Made by a program: the position numbers and the translations under genes. This document shows positions 26,251 through 35,142 of a stretch of DNA of 64,000 nucleotides, one piece after another. Positions within the stretch are counted from its first letter, which is position 1; each line of letters begins with the position of its first letter. This stretch comes from Methylomicrobium lacus_A (GTDB lineage: Bacteria; Pseudomonadota; Gammaproteobacteria; Methylococcales; Methylomonadaceae). The stretch covers positions 2,666,001 through 2,730,000 of the forward strand of contig NZ_CP169217.1 of NCBI RefSeq assembly GCF_041897535.1, in the 5' to 3' direction. The notes beneath the pieces are model-generated. The model saw nothing but the letters and a program-made list of their open reading frames with translations, had not been told where the DNA came from and did not search any database.

Positions 26251-27594
26251 ATGCGCATGACAACCGAACTTATTCATCTCACACAGTGGGCTAGGCAACA
26301 GCCGCAAGCGCAGTACAACGCATTGATGGGATTGCTAAGCCATCCCGAAGGCCTGATGGACAGCTTCGAAGCCCAGCCTGACAATAAGGCAGCCGGAATC
26401 GACAAGGTCAGTAAAGCGGAATACGCACAGGGCGTGGAAGAGCGGATTAAAGCGCTTTCAGCCGGACTACGTAGTCTAAATTACCGACCCCAACCGGTTC
26501 GGCGCGTCTATATTCCCAAGGGCAATGGAAAGCAACGGCCATTGGGCACACCTTGCTTTGAAGACCGGATCGTACAACATCGCCTGTCCGGGATACTGCA
26601 AGCGATCTGGGAGCCTGAATTTCGCAACTGTTCGTACGGGTTTCGCCCGTATCGTAACGCGCATCAAGCGCTTGCGCGGTTAGGCGAGATTGTCACCAAT
26701 CACAACACCCAATGACTAATCGAGGCCGACATCAAAGGATTCTTTGACAATGTCAGTCACGACTGGATGATGCGTTTTCTGGCGCATCGAATCAAAGACC
26801 CGGTGTTACTGCGGATTATCAGGCGTTTTCTCAAAGCGGGCGTGTTGGAGTCAGGGGTATTCACCGCCAGCGAAGCCGGGACGCCGCAAGGCGGTCTCGT
26901 ATCGCCAGTGCTGGCAAATATTTATCTGCACTACGTGCTGGATTTGTGGTTTGAGAAACGATATGTCCGCACCTGCAAGGGAGGGGCCTATATGGTTCGC
27001 TACGCAGATGATTATGTGGCTTGCTTTACGAGTGAAGCCGATGCACGGCGATTCATGGATGCGATGGCGGAACGGCTGGCCGAATTTGGGCTGGAAGTCG
27101 AACCGAGTAAAACCTGCCTGCTACGCTTTGGCAACAGGGCAGCGACTGACTGCCGTAAAGATGGCGTGAAACGACCACCGACTTTTAACTTTCTGGGCTT
27201 TACACACTACGTAGGCAAAAGCCGTAAGGGGCGCTTTGTGCTCGGGCGTAAAAGCCAGCGTGAGCGGATCGTCAAGAAGCTGAAGGAAGTGGGCGACCGG
27301 CTATCGGCGCTACGTATCGAAGGAGGCCAAGCCATGATGGATTATGCCAGGCGCCACCTGCAAGGGCATGTCGGGTATTATGCGGTTAGCGGTAATATCC
27401 GCCAAGTACGCACCTATGCCTACCGGATCAGCCGTTTGCTTGTCAAATGGCTAAACCGGCGCAGTCAGAGGCGCAGTGTGTCGTGGGATCGGTTTAGCGA
27501 AGTCCTGTCAGGCTGGATGCCATCGTTGCGAATCCAGCACAATCTATATCCCAAACCACTGTGGATGACTCAAACTGGGAGCCGGATGGTGTAA
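26251..27594 (+). pseudogene. Group II intron reverse transcriptase / maturase, interrupted by in-frame TGA
   Basis: Two pieces in one frame (26251-26715 and from 26716 on) encode one maturase, separated only by TGA at 26713-26715 (codon 155). Just after the stop the sequence reads LIEADIKGFFDNVSHDW, the RT catalytic-Asp block, where relatives have Trp before it; TGG to TGA is one base. The RT domain has GTPCFEDRIVQ before the stop, GTPQGGLVSPVLANIYLH from residue 210 and the catalytic YADD at 251-254. The maturase/thumb domain follows (about 300-445, with GHVGYYAVSGN). No HNH endonuclease domain is present. The gene ends inside domain V. Either the intron is decaying, the codon is read through, or the base is a sequencing error. 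Confidence 0.85.
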
Positions 27595-27612
27595 CGCTCC
27601 AAGTCCGGTTCT
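27579..27612 (+). ncRNA. Group II intron domain V
   Basis: Exactly 34 bases beginning GAGCCGGAT and ending GTCCGGTTCT. The outer stem GAGCCGGA pairs with TCCGGTTC, the lower part carries the AGC catalytic triad position, and a short capped stem lies in the middle. The maturase stop codon TAA lies within it. This is the ribozyme core and the best evidence that the element is a group II intron. Confidence 0.8.
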
Positions 27613-27658
27613 GCGAGGGCTGCGAGACGTACTGGTTCACCGGGATTCTCGTAGCTAC

Positions 27659-28073
27659 TCTCCCAATCAAGCATCCGGCTTTACATGGCAATCAACCAAA
27701 GCGTGGTTATGCTACGGATTAATTTTTCAGTTTTCCGGGCGCGCACTCTGTTTGCTCCACGTTGAATACAAACGACAGCTCTTGCATTTAATCATCTTGA
27801 ATGATAATGAATGCCACTTTGCAAGACCTGGCCCAATTGCCCTTACTAAATAAGCCTTTCTGGATATCCATGTCAATCTGACAAAGTAGAATTAAACCGT
27901 TAAGAAAATCTTACGCCTAACCTAATTCTTGACAATGAACTGAGAAAAGCCATATGCTAACCCGACATGGATAAGGACTTGTTAACCATCAGCAACGGAC
28001 GAACTCAACACCATATGGCACAAGGATAGACCCGGCTGTTCCACCTGTTACTTTCTTTGCGGGAGATTTTGAC
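27659..28073. other. AT-richer intergenic region downstream of the intron
   Basis: About 415 bases with no coding frame. It includes a good sigma-70 promoter for the next gene (separate entry) and otherwise nothing recognisable. Base composition is clearly more AT-rich than the core genes. Confidence 0.5.
27929..27958 (+). promoter_or_regulatory. Putative sigma-70 promoter for the 168-residue orphan protein
   Basis: A perfect -35 hexamer TTGACA (27929-27934) is followed after 18 bases by TATGCT (27953-27958), 115 bases before the start codon. It suggests that the small gene has its own active promoter and a leader of about 110 bases. Confidence 0.5.
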
Positions 28074-28580
28074 ATGCCTGACTTGCATCGGCCAAAAATT
28101 GCTGCGATCTACAATCTAACGTACAACTGGTGGCAGAACGCTGGGGCGATTAACTATGTCGCTCATGCAATTACTGCTGCGCCTGCCGCATTCCCCCTTG
28201 CCAATTCAATCGCGATCGCCGCAGGCGGCGGACCGAATCAACACCCAGATCAGCAGTATTGGCAGGGAAATATGGCCGCCGCAATCGCCGCAGCAGGAGG
28301 GGCGGCGGCGATTGTTCGCGTCGAAGTCGATTGCACACTAATGCCCTGTGATGGGCAATTTAACGGTTGTCTTTTTCGCGTTCCGTATCTTATCCGACAG
28401 GCTGGATTGCCGAATAAGCCCCTCCGCATCTTTTCACACCGTGACGAAGGTATAGGTGGCGCTGGAACGAGCAAACGGTACTTTGACTGCAACTCTAGCG
28501 ACAATAACGCTGCTCTAATCGCCGCGCATGCGGCCAACAACGGCTGGAGTTGGACGCCTTGGAATGGCGCTTATCCATAG
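28074..28580 (+). CDS. Orphan 168-residue protein, possible deaminase-like fold
   Basis: No family is recognised with confidence. The ATG has a GGGAG site 13 bases before it. The protein has no signal peptide or membrane segment, is Ala-rich in the middle (MAAAIAAAGGAAAIVRVEV) and contains five Cys. A strand-like segment leads to TLMPCDGQFNGC followed by a helix-like FRVPYLIRQAG and another strand PLRIFSHRDEG. Placement of PC...C at the end of a strand and start of a helix is reminiscent of zinc-dependent deaminases, but the spacing between the two cysteines is six and not two, and I see no HxE or CxE motif, so this is a weak idea only. It is an isolated gene in the accessory stretch. Confidence 0.6.
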   Translation: MPDLHRPKIAAIYNLTYNWWQNAGAINYVAHAITAAPAAFPLANSIAIAAGGGPNQHPDQQYWQGNMAAAIAAAGGAAAIVRVEVDCTLMPCDGQFNGCLFRVPYLIRQAGLPNKPLRIFSHRDEGIGGAGTSKRYFDCNSSDNNAALIAAHAANNGWSWTPWNGAYP

Positions 28581-28993
28581 CCGATCGCAGGACAGCGGCT
28601 GAGCTTCATCGTTGAGCGAGCAATTTGTGGCCTAAGCAGCCGCTGGAAAAAAAGGGCCGTGGATGGGCAGAGCGGCAACGAAACCCATCAATTGTAGGAC
28701 GGCTTCGCGCCCTCAATCGACAGTCATCGAAGCCAATAAATCCGAATTTTTCACAGCTCAAGACGAACGACTGTTTTCCAGCTTTTTCCCTTCTTTGCAA
28801 CTTCGCCAATGCCCGTTTGCTCGGCAACGGTTCCCGCCTCGCCTAAAGCGCCTGCTGTCGGTTCCCTGCCTCCTGCGTCCATACTGTCGTGATGCGAAAC
28901 CGCTCTACGGCCAACACATGGTAAAATAAGCGTTTTTCGCCGCAACGGCCCACTTTTATTCATTCAGCTTATTTTTTACTCCCTCGAAACCCT
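28581..28993. other. Intergenic region before gpmI
   Basis: About 410 bases without a credible gene; the short open frames on both strands have no ribosome site and no family resemblance. An A/T-rich stretch at about 28919-28975 probably holds the gpmI promoter, but no hexamer pair stands out. Confidence 0.5.
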
Positions 28994-30637
28994 ATGAAAT
29001 TAGAAAAATCTTCCCGCTTTTCCGCTTGCACCGGTCCCGTCGTCACCATCGTGCTCGACGGCGTGGGCATTTCTCCGCGCGAGGACGGCGATGCGGTCAA
29101 AGCCGCGCGCACCCCGATGCTGGACCGCCTGATGGCGAATTTTCCAATGACCACCTTGCTCGCGCACGGCACCGCGGTCGGCATGCCCAGCGACGAAGAC
29201 ATGGGCAATAGCGAAGTCGGCCACAACGCGATAGGCGCGGGGCGCGTGTTTGCCCAGGGCGCCAAACTGGTAGCGGAATCGATCGCCAGCGGCAACTTGT
29301 GGCAGGGCCAGGCCTGGCACGAAGTCGTGGCTGCCGCCAAACAGGGCGGGACGCTGCACTTCATCGGCCTGTTCTCCGACGGCAACGTGCATTCCCATAT
29401 CGACCATCTGCGCGCGATGCTGGAGCAAGCCAAGCAAGAAGGCGTCGCGAAAGTGCGGCTGCATATTCTGCTGGACGGCCGCGACGTGGGCGAAACCTCG
29501 GCGCTGGATTACGTCGATCCGTTCGAAGCCTTTCTGGACGGCTTGCGCAGCCTCGAGTTCGATGTCGCGATCGCCTCAGGCGGCGGCCGTATGACCATCA
29601 CGATGGACCGTTACGAAGCGCACTGGGCCATGGTGCAGCGCGGCTGGGACATCCACGTGCGCGGCGAGGGCCGGCAATTCGGCAGCGCTCATGAAGCGAT
29701 CGTCACCTACCGTAACGAATCGAACGTGATCGACCAGGATTTGCCTGGCTTCGTGATCGCCAAAGACGGTAAACCCTTGGGGCCGATTGTCGACGGCGAC
29801 GCGGTGGTGTTCTTCAATTTCCGCGGCGACCGCGCCATCGAAATTTCCCGCGCCTTCACCGAAGAGCATTTCACCGCATTCCCGCGCGGCCCGCTGCCGA
29901 AAGTCACCTATGCCGGCATGATGCAGTACGACGGCGATACCCATCTGCCGCCGCGTTTTCTGGTCCAGCCGCCCGCGATCGATCGCACCATGGGCGAATA
30001 TCTGGCCAAAAACGGCATTTCGCAATACGCGATCAGCGAAACGCAAAAGTACGGCCACGTCACTTATTTCTGGAACGGCAACCGCAGCGGCAAATTCGAC
30101 GAAGCGCAGGAAACCTATGTTGAAATCCCGAGCGATGTCGTACCTTTCGAACAACGGCCGTGGATGAAATGCGCCGAGATCACCGATGCCCTGATCGACG
30201 CGGTTCGCAGCGGCAAATACCGCTACCTCAGGGTCAACTACGCCAACGGCGACATGGTCGGCCATACCGGCAATTTCGAAGCGGCTATCACCGCGATGCA
30301 GGGCCTGGACCTGCAACTGGCGCGCTTGATTCCGGTGATTCTGGAAGCCAAGGGCACCGCGATCATCACCGCCGACCACGGCAACGCCGACGAAATGTAC
30401 GAACTGGATAAAAAAGGCAACGTGACCCGGGATGCGGAAGGCCGTACCAAGGCCAAGACCTCGCACACCCTGAATCCGGTGCCGTTCGTGTTGATCTCCG
30501 GCGAAGTGGCGCCGGCTTACCGTTTGCGCCAGGATCTGGAGGCAGCCGGCCTGTCGAACATCGCCGCGACCGTGCTGAATCTGCTTGGCTTCGAAGCGCC
30601 GGCAGATTACGACGCAAGCCTGATCGAACCGGCCTAA
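28994..30637 (+). CDS. gpmI: 2,3-bisphosphoglycerate-independent phosphoglycerate mutase
   Basis: A 547-residue glycolytic/gluconeogenic enzyme that interconverts 3- and 2-phosphoglycerate using two Mn2+ ions. VTIVLDGVGISPREDGDAV carries the first metal-binding Asp; the phosphorylated serine is Ser73 in MGNSEVGHNAIG; LDGRDVGETSALDYV and GGRMTITMDRYEAHW form the substrate site; TADHGNADEM and SHTLNPVPFV hold the remaining metal ligands. It is longer than the usual 510-515 residues because of small insertions. Single gene, followed by 730 bases without a gene. Confidence 0.95.
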   Translation: MKLEKSSRFSACTGPVVTIVLDGVGISPREDGDAVKAARTPMLDRLMANFPMTTLLAHGTAVGMPSDEDMGNSEVGHNAIGAGRVFAQGAKLVAESIASGNLWQGQAWHEVVAAAKQGGTLHFIGLFSDGNVHSHIDHLRAMLEQAKQEGVAKVRLHILLDGRDVGETSALDYVDPFEAFLDGLRSLEFDVAIASGGGRMTITMDRYEAHWAMVQRGWDIHVRGEGRQFGSAHEAIVTYRNESNVIDQDLPGFVIAKDGKPLGPIVDGDAVVFFNFRGDRAIEISRAFTEEHFTAFPRGPLPKVTYAGMMQYDGDTHLPPRFLVQPPAIDRTMGEYLAKNGISQYAISETQKYGHVTYFWNGNRSGKFDEAQETYVEIPSDVVPFEQRPWMKCAEITDALIDAVRSGKYRYLRVNYANGDMVGHTGNFEAAITAMQGLDLQLARLIPVILEAKGTAIITADHGNADEMYELDKKGNVTRDAEGRTKAKTSHTLNPVPFVLISGEVAPAYRLRQDLEAAGLSNIAATVLNLLGFEAPADYDASLIEPA

Positions 30638-31368
30638 AGAGCCCGCGCCTGCATGCTGCGGCTTGTCATATACAGCCGTAGCGTGCGCGGCGTTGGGCTA
30701 AACGGGACGGGGTTTGCAACCTGTCTCTTGATCACAACTCAGGGAGCCGCATTGAACAACTATGCGACGCCCCAATCGCGGCGAATCCTCCCCCGCATCA
30801 GTCCCAAACCCATGCGGCAGTAGCGGTGAGGACTTAACTTATCGGCATGAGTTACGTACTCGCGCCGAATTACTGCCGTCACCCCCTCATGTTCGCACCC
30901 GCCTTCCTCCGCAATGACTGCGCTTCCCCCAAAAACGGATTTTTTTTCTAAATTATCAGCAACATAGAAAAGACGTCAGAAAATACCTTACAAAAACTAT
31001 TGCGATTGAACGAGATAACCTCTTGTCACCATACCCTGCGCGATAGCTTCAAACAAGTTTCGCATCGACATCACGTCCAGCACCGCCACAATTTCTGTGA
31101 CTTTGTTCACGTTTTCTTAAGACGCCTCCAGCGAGCGGCAATATTCATACTAAATTTGTGAACGAGTCGTAATTTAGGAAACACTGATAGATTCCTCTCG
31201 ACGGCCTGTTCGGACCAGACTCTTCTCTGCCTACCCGCTTGCAGCCAATAGCATCGAAATATTATGGAGGAGCGGTCATCAACGATTCAAGGATGAAAAG
31301 CGGACAGATTTAATTTTCTGGGTAACTGCATCGGCTTTTACCTTCATTCAAACCAAGAGGCAAGTTTA
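30638..31368. other. Long intergenic region before the DUF11 cluster
   Basis: 730 bases without a supported gene on either strand. The first half is GC-rich; the second half (from about 30940) is AT-richer, with runs of T and A, and should contain the promoter for the exported-protein cluster that starts at 31369. I could not place a promoter or recognise an RNA family. A GGAGGAG at 31265-31271 is not followed by a usable start codon. Confidence 0.5.
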
Positions 31369-31956
31369 ATGAACATAGACAAAACGAGTCGTGTGCTTAG
31401 CGGTAACCGGCGAATAACCCGGGTTTTCTTCTTATGTGTGTTTTTGGCCGGCGTATTCAGTAACAGCAACGCTATTGCAGGCACTCAGCAGAAAGAAGCG
31501 CTTACTATCGAATTGACAATGAAACGTGTCGTTACCGATGTCAAGGGTAATGAAATACTGGAAGAGGCGCCCCGTATCAAGCCGGGCGATCTAGTGGAAT
31601 ATACCGCGGTGTATCGCAATCGCAGCAAGCAAACCATTTCCGGCCTTAAGGGGTCACTGCCGGTGCCTCTAGGCCTCGAATATGTCAAGCGATCGGCACA
31701 GCCATCCTCTGTATTGGCCACCACCGATGGCGCCAATTACGCGGCCGAGCCCTTGCTGCGCACCATTAAAGATAAGGCGGGCAGAGATCAGCGGGTTGAG
31801 GTTCCCTACTCGGACTATCGCAATTTGCGTTGGGAAATCGGCGACCTGGGTGCGGGTAAAAAATCAGTGGTCAGCGCGCGTATGCGCGTCATCGCGTTGC
31901 CCAAATCGCCTGAAGAGCTGGTCGTCAAACCCGCCACGCCGGTGACGATCAAGTAA
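31369..31956 (+). CDS. Small exported DUF11-like protein, first gene of surface cluster
   Basis: A 195-residue protein with an N-terminal signal (RRITRVFFLCVFLAGVFSNSNAIAG, cleavage near residue 38). The mature part is one beta-sandwich unit: KPGDLVEYTAVYRNRSKQTI is the DUF11 signature for a domain opening, followed by LPVPLGLEYV and a terminal LRWEIGDLGAGKKSVVSARM strand pair. DUF11 domains are Ig-like and found in bacterial surface proteins. GAGG precedes the ATG. It is 99 bases before the next DUF11 gene on the same strand and is probably cotranscribed. Being a single domain, it could act as a subunit or chaperone for the larger ones. Confidence 0.8.
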   Translation: MNIDKTSRVLSGNRRITRVFFLCVFLAGVFSNSNAIAGTQQKEALTIELTMKRVVTDVKGNEILEEAPRIKPGDLVEYTAVYRNRSKQTISGLKGSLPVPLGLEYVKRSAQPSSVLATTDGANYAAEPLLRTIKDKAGRDQRVEVPYSDYRNLRWEIGDLGAGKKSVVSARMRVIALPKSPEELVVKPATPVTIK

Positions 31957-32055
31957 ACAAAAACGACACCTTTCTTATCCCTATCGTCGCCGATCCCTCA
32001 AGAGTATTTGTTACCCCTCCAAACGCATCGTTTCTTTAACTCAGGAGTCAATTTA

Positions 32056-34944
32056 ATGTTTAGTAATATCCCAACGGCGCCCCCGCCGCTGAACAGGCGA
32101 AGCTTTGGCTTTAGCTTTCTCATCGGCTTGATCGCTGCCGTATCGCTGATGACGGTATTATCTGCGAGTGCGCAGGCCGCCACGCCGCCGGCAGGCGCTA
32201 CGATTTCGAATAGGGCGACCGCCGACTATAACGACACCGGCGGTACGCTGCAACACGCCAGCTCCAATGAAGTCACGACCACTGTCACCCAAGTCGGCAG
32301 TTATACACTGGATACTGATAACACCAAGACGGCGGCACCCGGCACCGCCGTTTATATGCCGCATACCTTAACCAATACCGGTAACGGCGCAGATACCTTC
32401 AATATTACCCTGCCGACGACATTTGATACGACCTACCTGTCAGGCGTGGCGATTTACCCCGATGCCAATGCGGACGGTCAGCCGGACGGCACGACACCGC
32501 TTTGTACCGTGGGCGGCTCGCCGGCATGTACGGGTACCAATGTCCAAACAGGCTTGCTTGCCGCGGGCGATGCGTTCCACTTTGTCGTCGTGATGAACGT
32601 AAAGGCGACAGCTCTAAACGGCACAATGGCGGCTCCCGAAGTCGTTACGGCGGTGCCTGTTAGCGCCGCTTTATACGCAACAGCGACCTTATCGAACAAT
32701 GACACCCTGACGGTCGCAAACAACATCCCGGTGTTTGCGGTCAACAAGTCGATCATCAGCTCGTTGACTACGGGCCCGGCAGGTACGGAAGTCGAATATA
32801 AACTGGCCTATACCAACTCCGGTAACGCGGCGGGCCCCTTATACCTTAAGGATCTGATCGGCAGCGTCACCACGGCAAGCTACAGTTATGTGACAGGCTC
32901 CGCCAAATGGTCAAGTTCCGGTGCGACGGCGCTGACTGATGCGGCTGATACCGGCGCAGATCCTAGCGGCGTTGTGTACCAGGCTATTACGTCATCTGGC
33001 ACAACCACGATCGAAGCGTTCATCGCGAACGTGCCGGCCAACGCTTCGGGCTTCATTACCTTCAAGGTGACGGTTGAGGCCGGTGCGCCGTTAGGCACCA
33101 GCGAGACGACCAACATCGCAGAATATGCCAGAGCCAACAACGGCACGGCTGACTGTACCGGACTGCCTTGCACACCTGCTTCCGGCACGGTGACGACGAC
33201 CAACCAATCGCCTTTCACGGTGATCGGCAGCTACAATGTCGTGGCGAATAACAGCACGACTTCATCAACCGATGGCGACAACACAGCCGCCGCCGGCAAT
33301 GACGTTGTGACGGTAGCATCCGCAGCGCCCGGCGCGGTGGTGTCGTTCAACAACATCATCTGGAACACGGGCACGTCTTCCGACACGTTTAACATTACCA
33401 CAGGCAGCGTTACCGCAACCGCTTCGACGGCTTTCCCGGTGGGCACCACCTTCCAATTGTTCAAGTCCGACGGCAGTACGCCGCTGACGAGCAGCGATGC
33501 GGACGGTATTCCCGACACCGGCCCCGTGGCGGCAGGCGCTTATTATACCGTTGTCTTGAAAGCGACTCTCCCGGCCAACGCCTGTAACCCGACGTGTCCG
33601 ACAGGCCCTTTCACGGTATCCAAAACAGCGACATCGCAAGGCAACCCGAGTAAAAGCAACACGGTATTTGATCAATTGACCGCCATTGCGCAGCCGAGCG
33701 TCGACCTGACCAACGCAGACGCTAAAGGTGCGGGTGCAGGCAGCGTAGCGAGTCCTGCGATCACCACCGTGTCTGTAGCGCCCGGCGCGACGGCGTACTT
33801 CAACTTGAACGTAACCAATAGCGGCGCAGCGATCGATAACTACAACCTGAGTTATCACTTGCTTGATACCACTGGCAGCGACCTTGCCAGCGCGGCCGCA
33901 TTTTCGCCCGGCACATTGCTGGCGGGCTGGACGGTGACCTTCCATGTGAACACCGCGGGGACGGGGGCTTGCAGCGCCGGCACGCTCGGCTCCGTCGTGA
34001 CCAATACCGGTGCGGTTGCGCCGTCAACCACGGCGAATTTTTGCGCCGTGGTCACAACGCCGGCAGCCGGGCCGACCGCCTTGGCGGGTTCATACAGAAC
34101 CTATTTCAGGGTGATGTCGGGCGCAACCGGCGCCAGCGATATCAAGCTGGATGCCGTGACCTTGACCCCGCTGATCAACCTGACCCTGACGCCGTCCGGC
34201 ACAGGCCAGATTCAGCCCGGCGGTACCATCCAGTATCCCCATACCCTGGCTAATGGCGGTAACCAAAGTTGCGGAGGTAATTTCAGCTTTACCGTAACCA
34301 ACTCTCAAGCCGCAGCCGGTTGGTCTTATCTGCTATATCTGGACAACAATGGCGATGGCCAGGTTGACGCGTCTGATACCGTTCTGGGCGGAGGCAGCAA
34401 TGCAACCGATACCATCACCACAACGATGAGCGCTTTGTCTGCCGGCACCAGCGTAAAACTGTTGGTCAAGGTACAAGCCCCGGCTGGCGCCACTTCGGGT
34501 GCGTTGGATGTGATCAACATCACAGCGACCGACACCGTATTAAGCTGCGGCACGACGGCGCCGATAGCGGATACCACCACCGTGTTGGCGGGCCAGATTC
34601 GTCTCGTCAAAACCCAGGCATTGGGAACATGGACCGGCACTGGCTGCGGTACGGCTCCGAACGCGGCTTCTTACGCTAGCACTGCCCTGAGTCAAAAACC
34701 GGGCGAATGTATCTGGTACAAGGTCGTGGCCACCAACGAAGGCGACGCGGATGTCACCAATGTGGTCATCAATGATGCCACGCCGACCTTCACGACTTAC
34801 GGCGGTGGCGGCGCTTGCAGTGCCGGTGCGACGTTAGCCGTGCCTGCCGTGGGTAGCACCGGCGCAGTCAATTGCGACAAATGGTCAACGGTAGCGCCAG
34901 CCGCTACAGTCCAACTGGACTTTGCGGTTCGTATCGACCAGTAA
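32056..34944 (+). CDS. Exported multi-domain DUF11 protein (962 residues)
   Basis: The signal sequence ends near ASAQA (residue 41). The mature protein opens with PPAGATISNRATADYND, a module shared with the barrel protein downstream. Ig-like units follow, marked by recurrent TNTGNGADTFNI, TNSGNAAGPLYL, WNTGTSSDTFNI, TNSGAAIDNYNL and TLANGGNQSC turns. A C-terminal DUF11 domain (about 848-962) begins IRLVKTQALG and ends VQLDFAVRIDQ. The residue composition is Thr/Ala/Ser/Gly rich with very few Lys or Arg, typical of secreted adhesive or surface-layer proteins. No transmembrane anchor, LPXTG or barrel is present, so it must be released or held by a partner. The start at 32056 has AGGAG 8 bases upstream; the frame extends to 32008. 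Confidence 0.82.
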   Translation: MFSNIPTAPPPLNRRSFGFSFLIGLIAAVSLMTVLSASAQAATPPAGATISNRATADYNDTGGTLQHASSNEVTTTVTQVGSYTLDTDNTKTAAPGTAVYMPHTLTNTGNGADTFNITLPTTFDTTYLSGVAIYPDANADGQPDGTTPLCTVGGSPACTGTNVQTGLLAAGDAFHFVVVMNVKATALNGTMAAPEVVTAVPVSAALYATATLSNNDTLTVANNIPVFAVNKSIISSLTTGPAGTEVEYKLAYTNSGNAAGPLYLKDLIGSVTTASYSYVTGSAKWSSSGATALTDAADTGADPSGVVYQAITSSGTTTIEAFIANVPANASGFITFKVTVEAGAPLGTSETTNIAEYARANNGTADCTGLPCTPASGTVTTTNQSPFTVIGSYNVVANNSTTSSTDGDNTAAAGNDVVTVASAAPGAVVSFNNIIWNTGTSSDTFNITTGSVTATASTAFPVGTTFQLFKSDGSTPLTSSDADGIPDTGPVAAGAYYTVVLKATLPANACNPTCPTGPFTVSKTATSQGNPSKSNTVFDQLTAIAQPSVDLTNADAKGAGAGSVASPAITTVSVAPGATAYFNLNVTNSGAAIDNYNLSYHLLDTTGSDLASAAAFSPGTLLAGWTVTFHVNTAGTGACSAGTLGSVVTNTGAVAPSTTANFCAVVTTPAAGPTALAGSYRTYFRVMSGATGASDIKLDAVTLTPLINLTLTPSGTGQIQPGGTIQYPHTLANGGNQSCGGNFSFTVTNSQAAAGWSYLLYLDNNGDGQVDASDTVLGGGSNATDTITTTMSALSAGTSVKLLVKVQAPAGATSGALDVINITATDTVLSCGTTAPIADTTTVLAGQIRLVKTQALGTWTGTGCGTAPNAASYASTALSQKPGECIWYKVVATNEGDADVTNVVINDATPTFTTYGGGGACSAGATLAVPAVGSTGAVNCDKWSTVAPAATVQLDFAVRIDQ

Positions 34945-34985
34945 CAGCAGGCCATAAGCCGAAGCCCATCCTTCGGCTCCTTCCG

Positions 34986-35015
34986 GACCTGACAGGCTTT
35001 AAACCCTGTCAGGTC
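34986..35015. repeat. Perfect 11-bp inverted repeat between DUF11 genes
   Basis: GACCTGACAGG (34986-34996) pairs perfectly with CCTGTCAGGTC (35005-35015) over an 8-base loop. It follows the 32056 gene stop by 41 bases; another short hairpin (CCGAAG/CTTCGG) lies just before. There is no T-run, so it looks like a REP-type or mRNA-stabilising element in place of a simple terminator, and may set different levels of the flanking genes. Confidence 0.6.
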
Positions 35016-35142
35016 TCAAGCGGAAATGGCGGAAACACTAATCCGATTATCAGCATGAAGCGCCGCTGTTTTCCTTTGCGCTCTTTCTATGAGAGCGCAA
35101 AGAAAAACGCCAGGCCGCTGGGTTTTTCAGCACCTCATAAAA

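Larger units (their letters stand above)
25773..27658 (+). mobile_element. Group II intron with interrupted maturase gene
   Basis: A retroelement of about 1.9 kb. The 3' end is clear: a 34-base domain V at 27579-27612 followed by a domain VI stem (GGCTGCGAGA pairing with TCTCGTAGCT) ending in CTAC near 27658. The 5' end is less certain: GTGAG at 25773, a variant of the GUGYG consensus, is my best candidate. The 480 bases before the maturase gene are GC-rich and structured, as expected of domains I-III. A 7-base inverted repeat, CTAGCGG (25766-25772) and CCGCTAG (25794-25800), straddles the proposed 5' splice site. The intron sits in non-coding DNA and appears to interrupt no gene. Confidence 0.75.

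Noticed and set aside
26713..26715. TGA as a selenocysteine codon in the maturase
   Set aside because: Maturases carry Trp there, the site is not a redox position, and no selenocysteine machinery or SECIS-like hairpin is evident.
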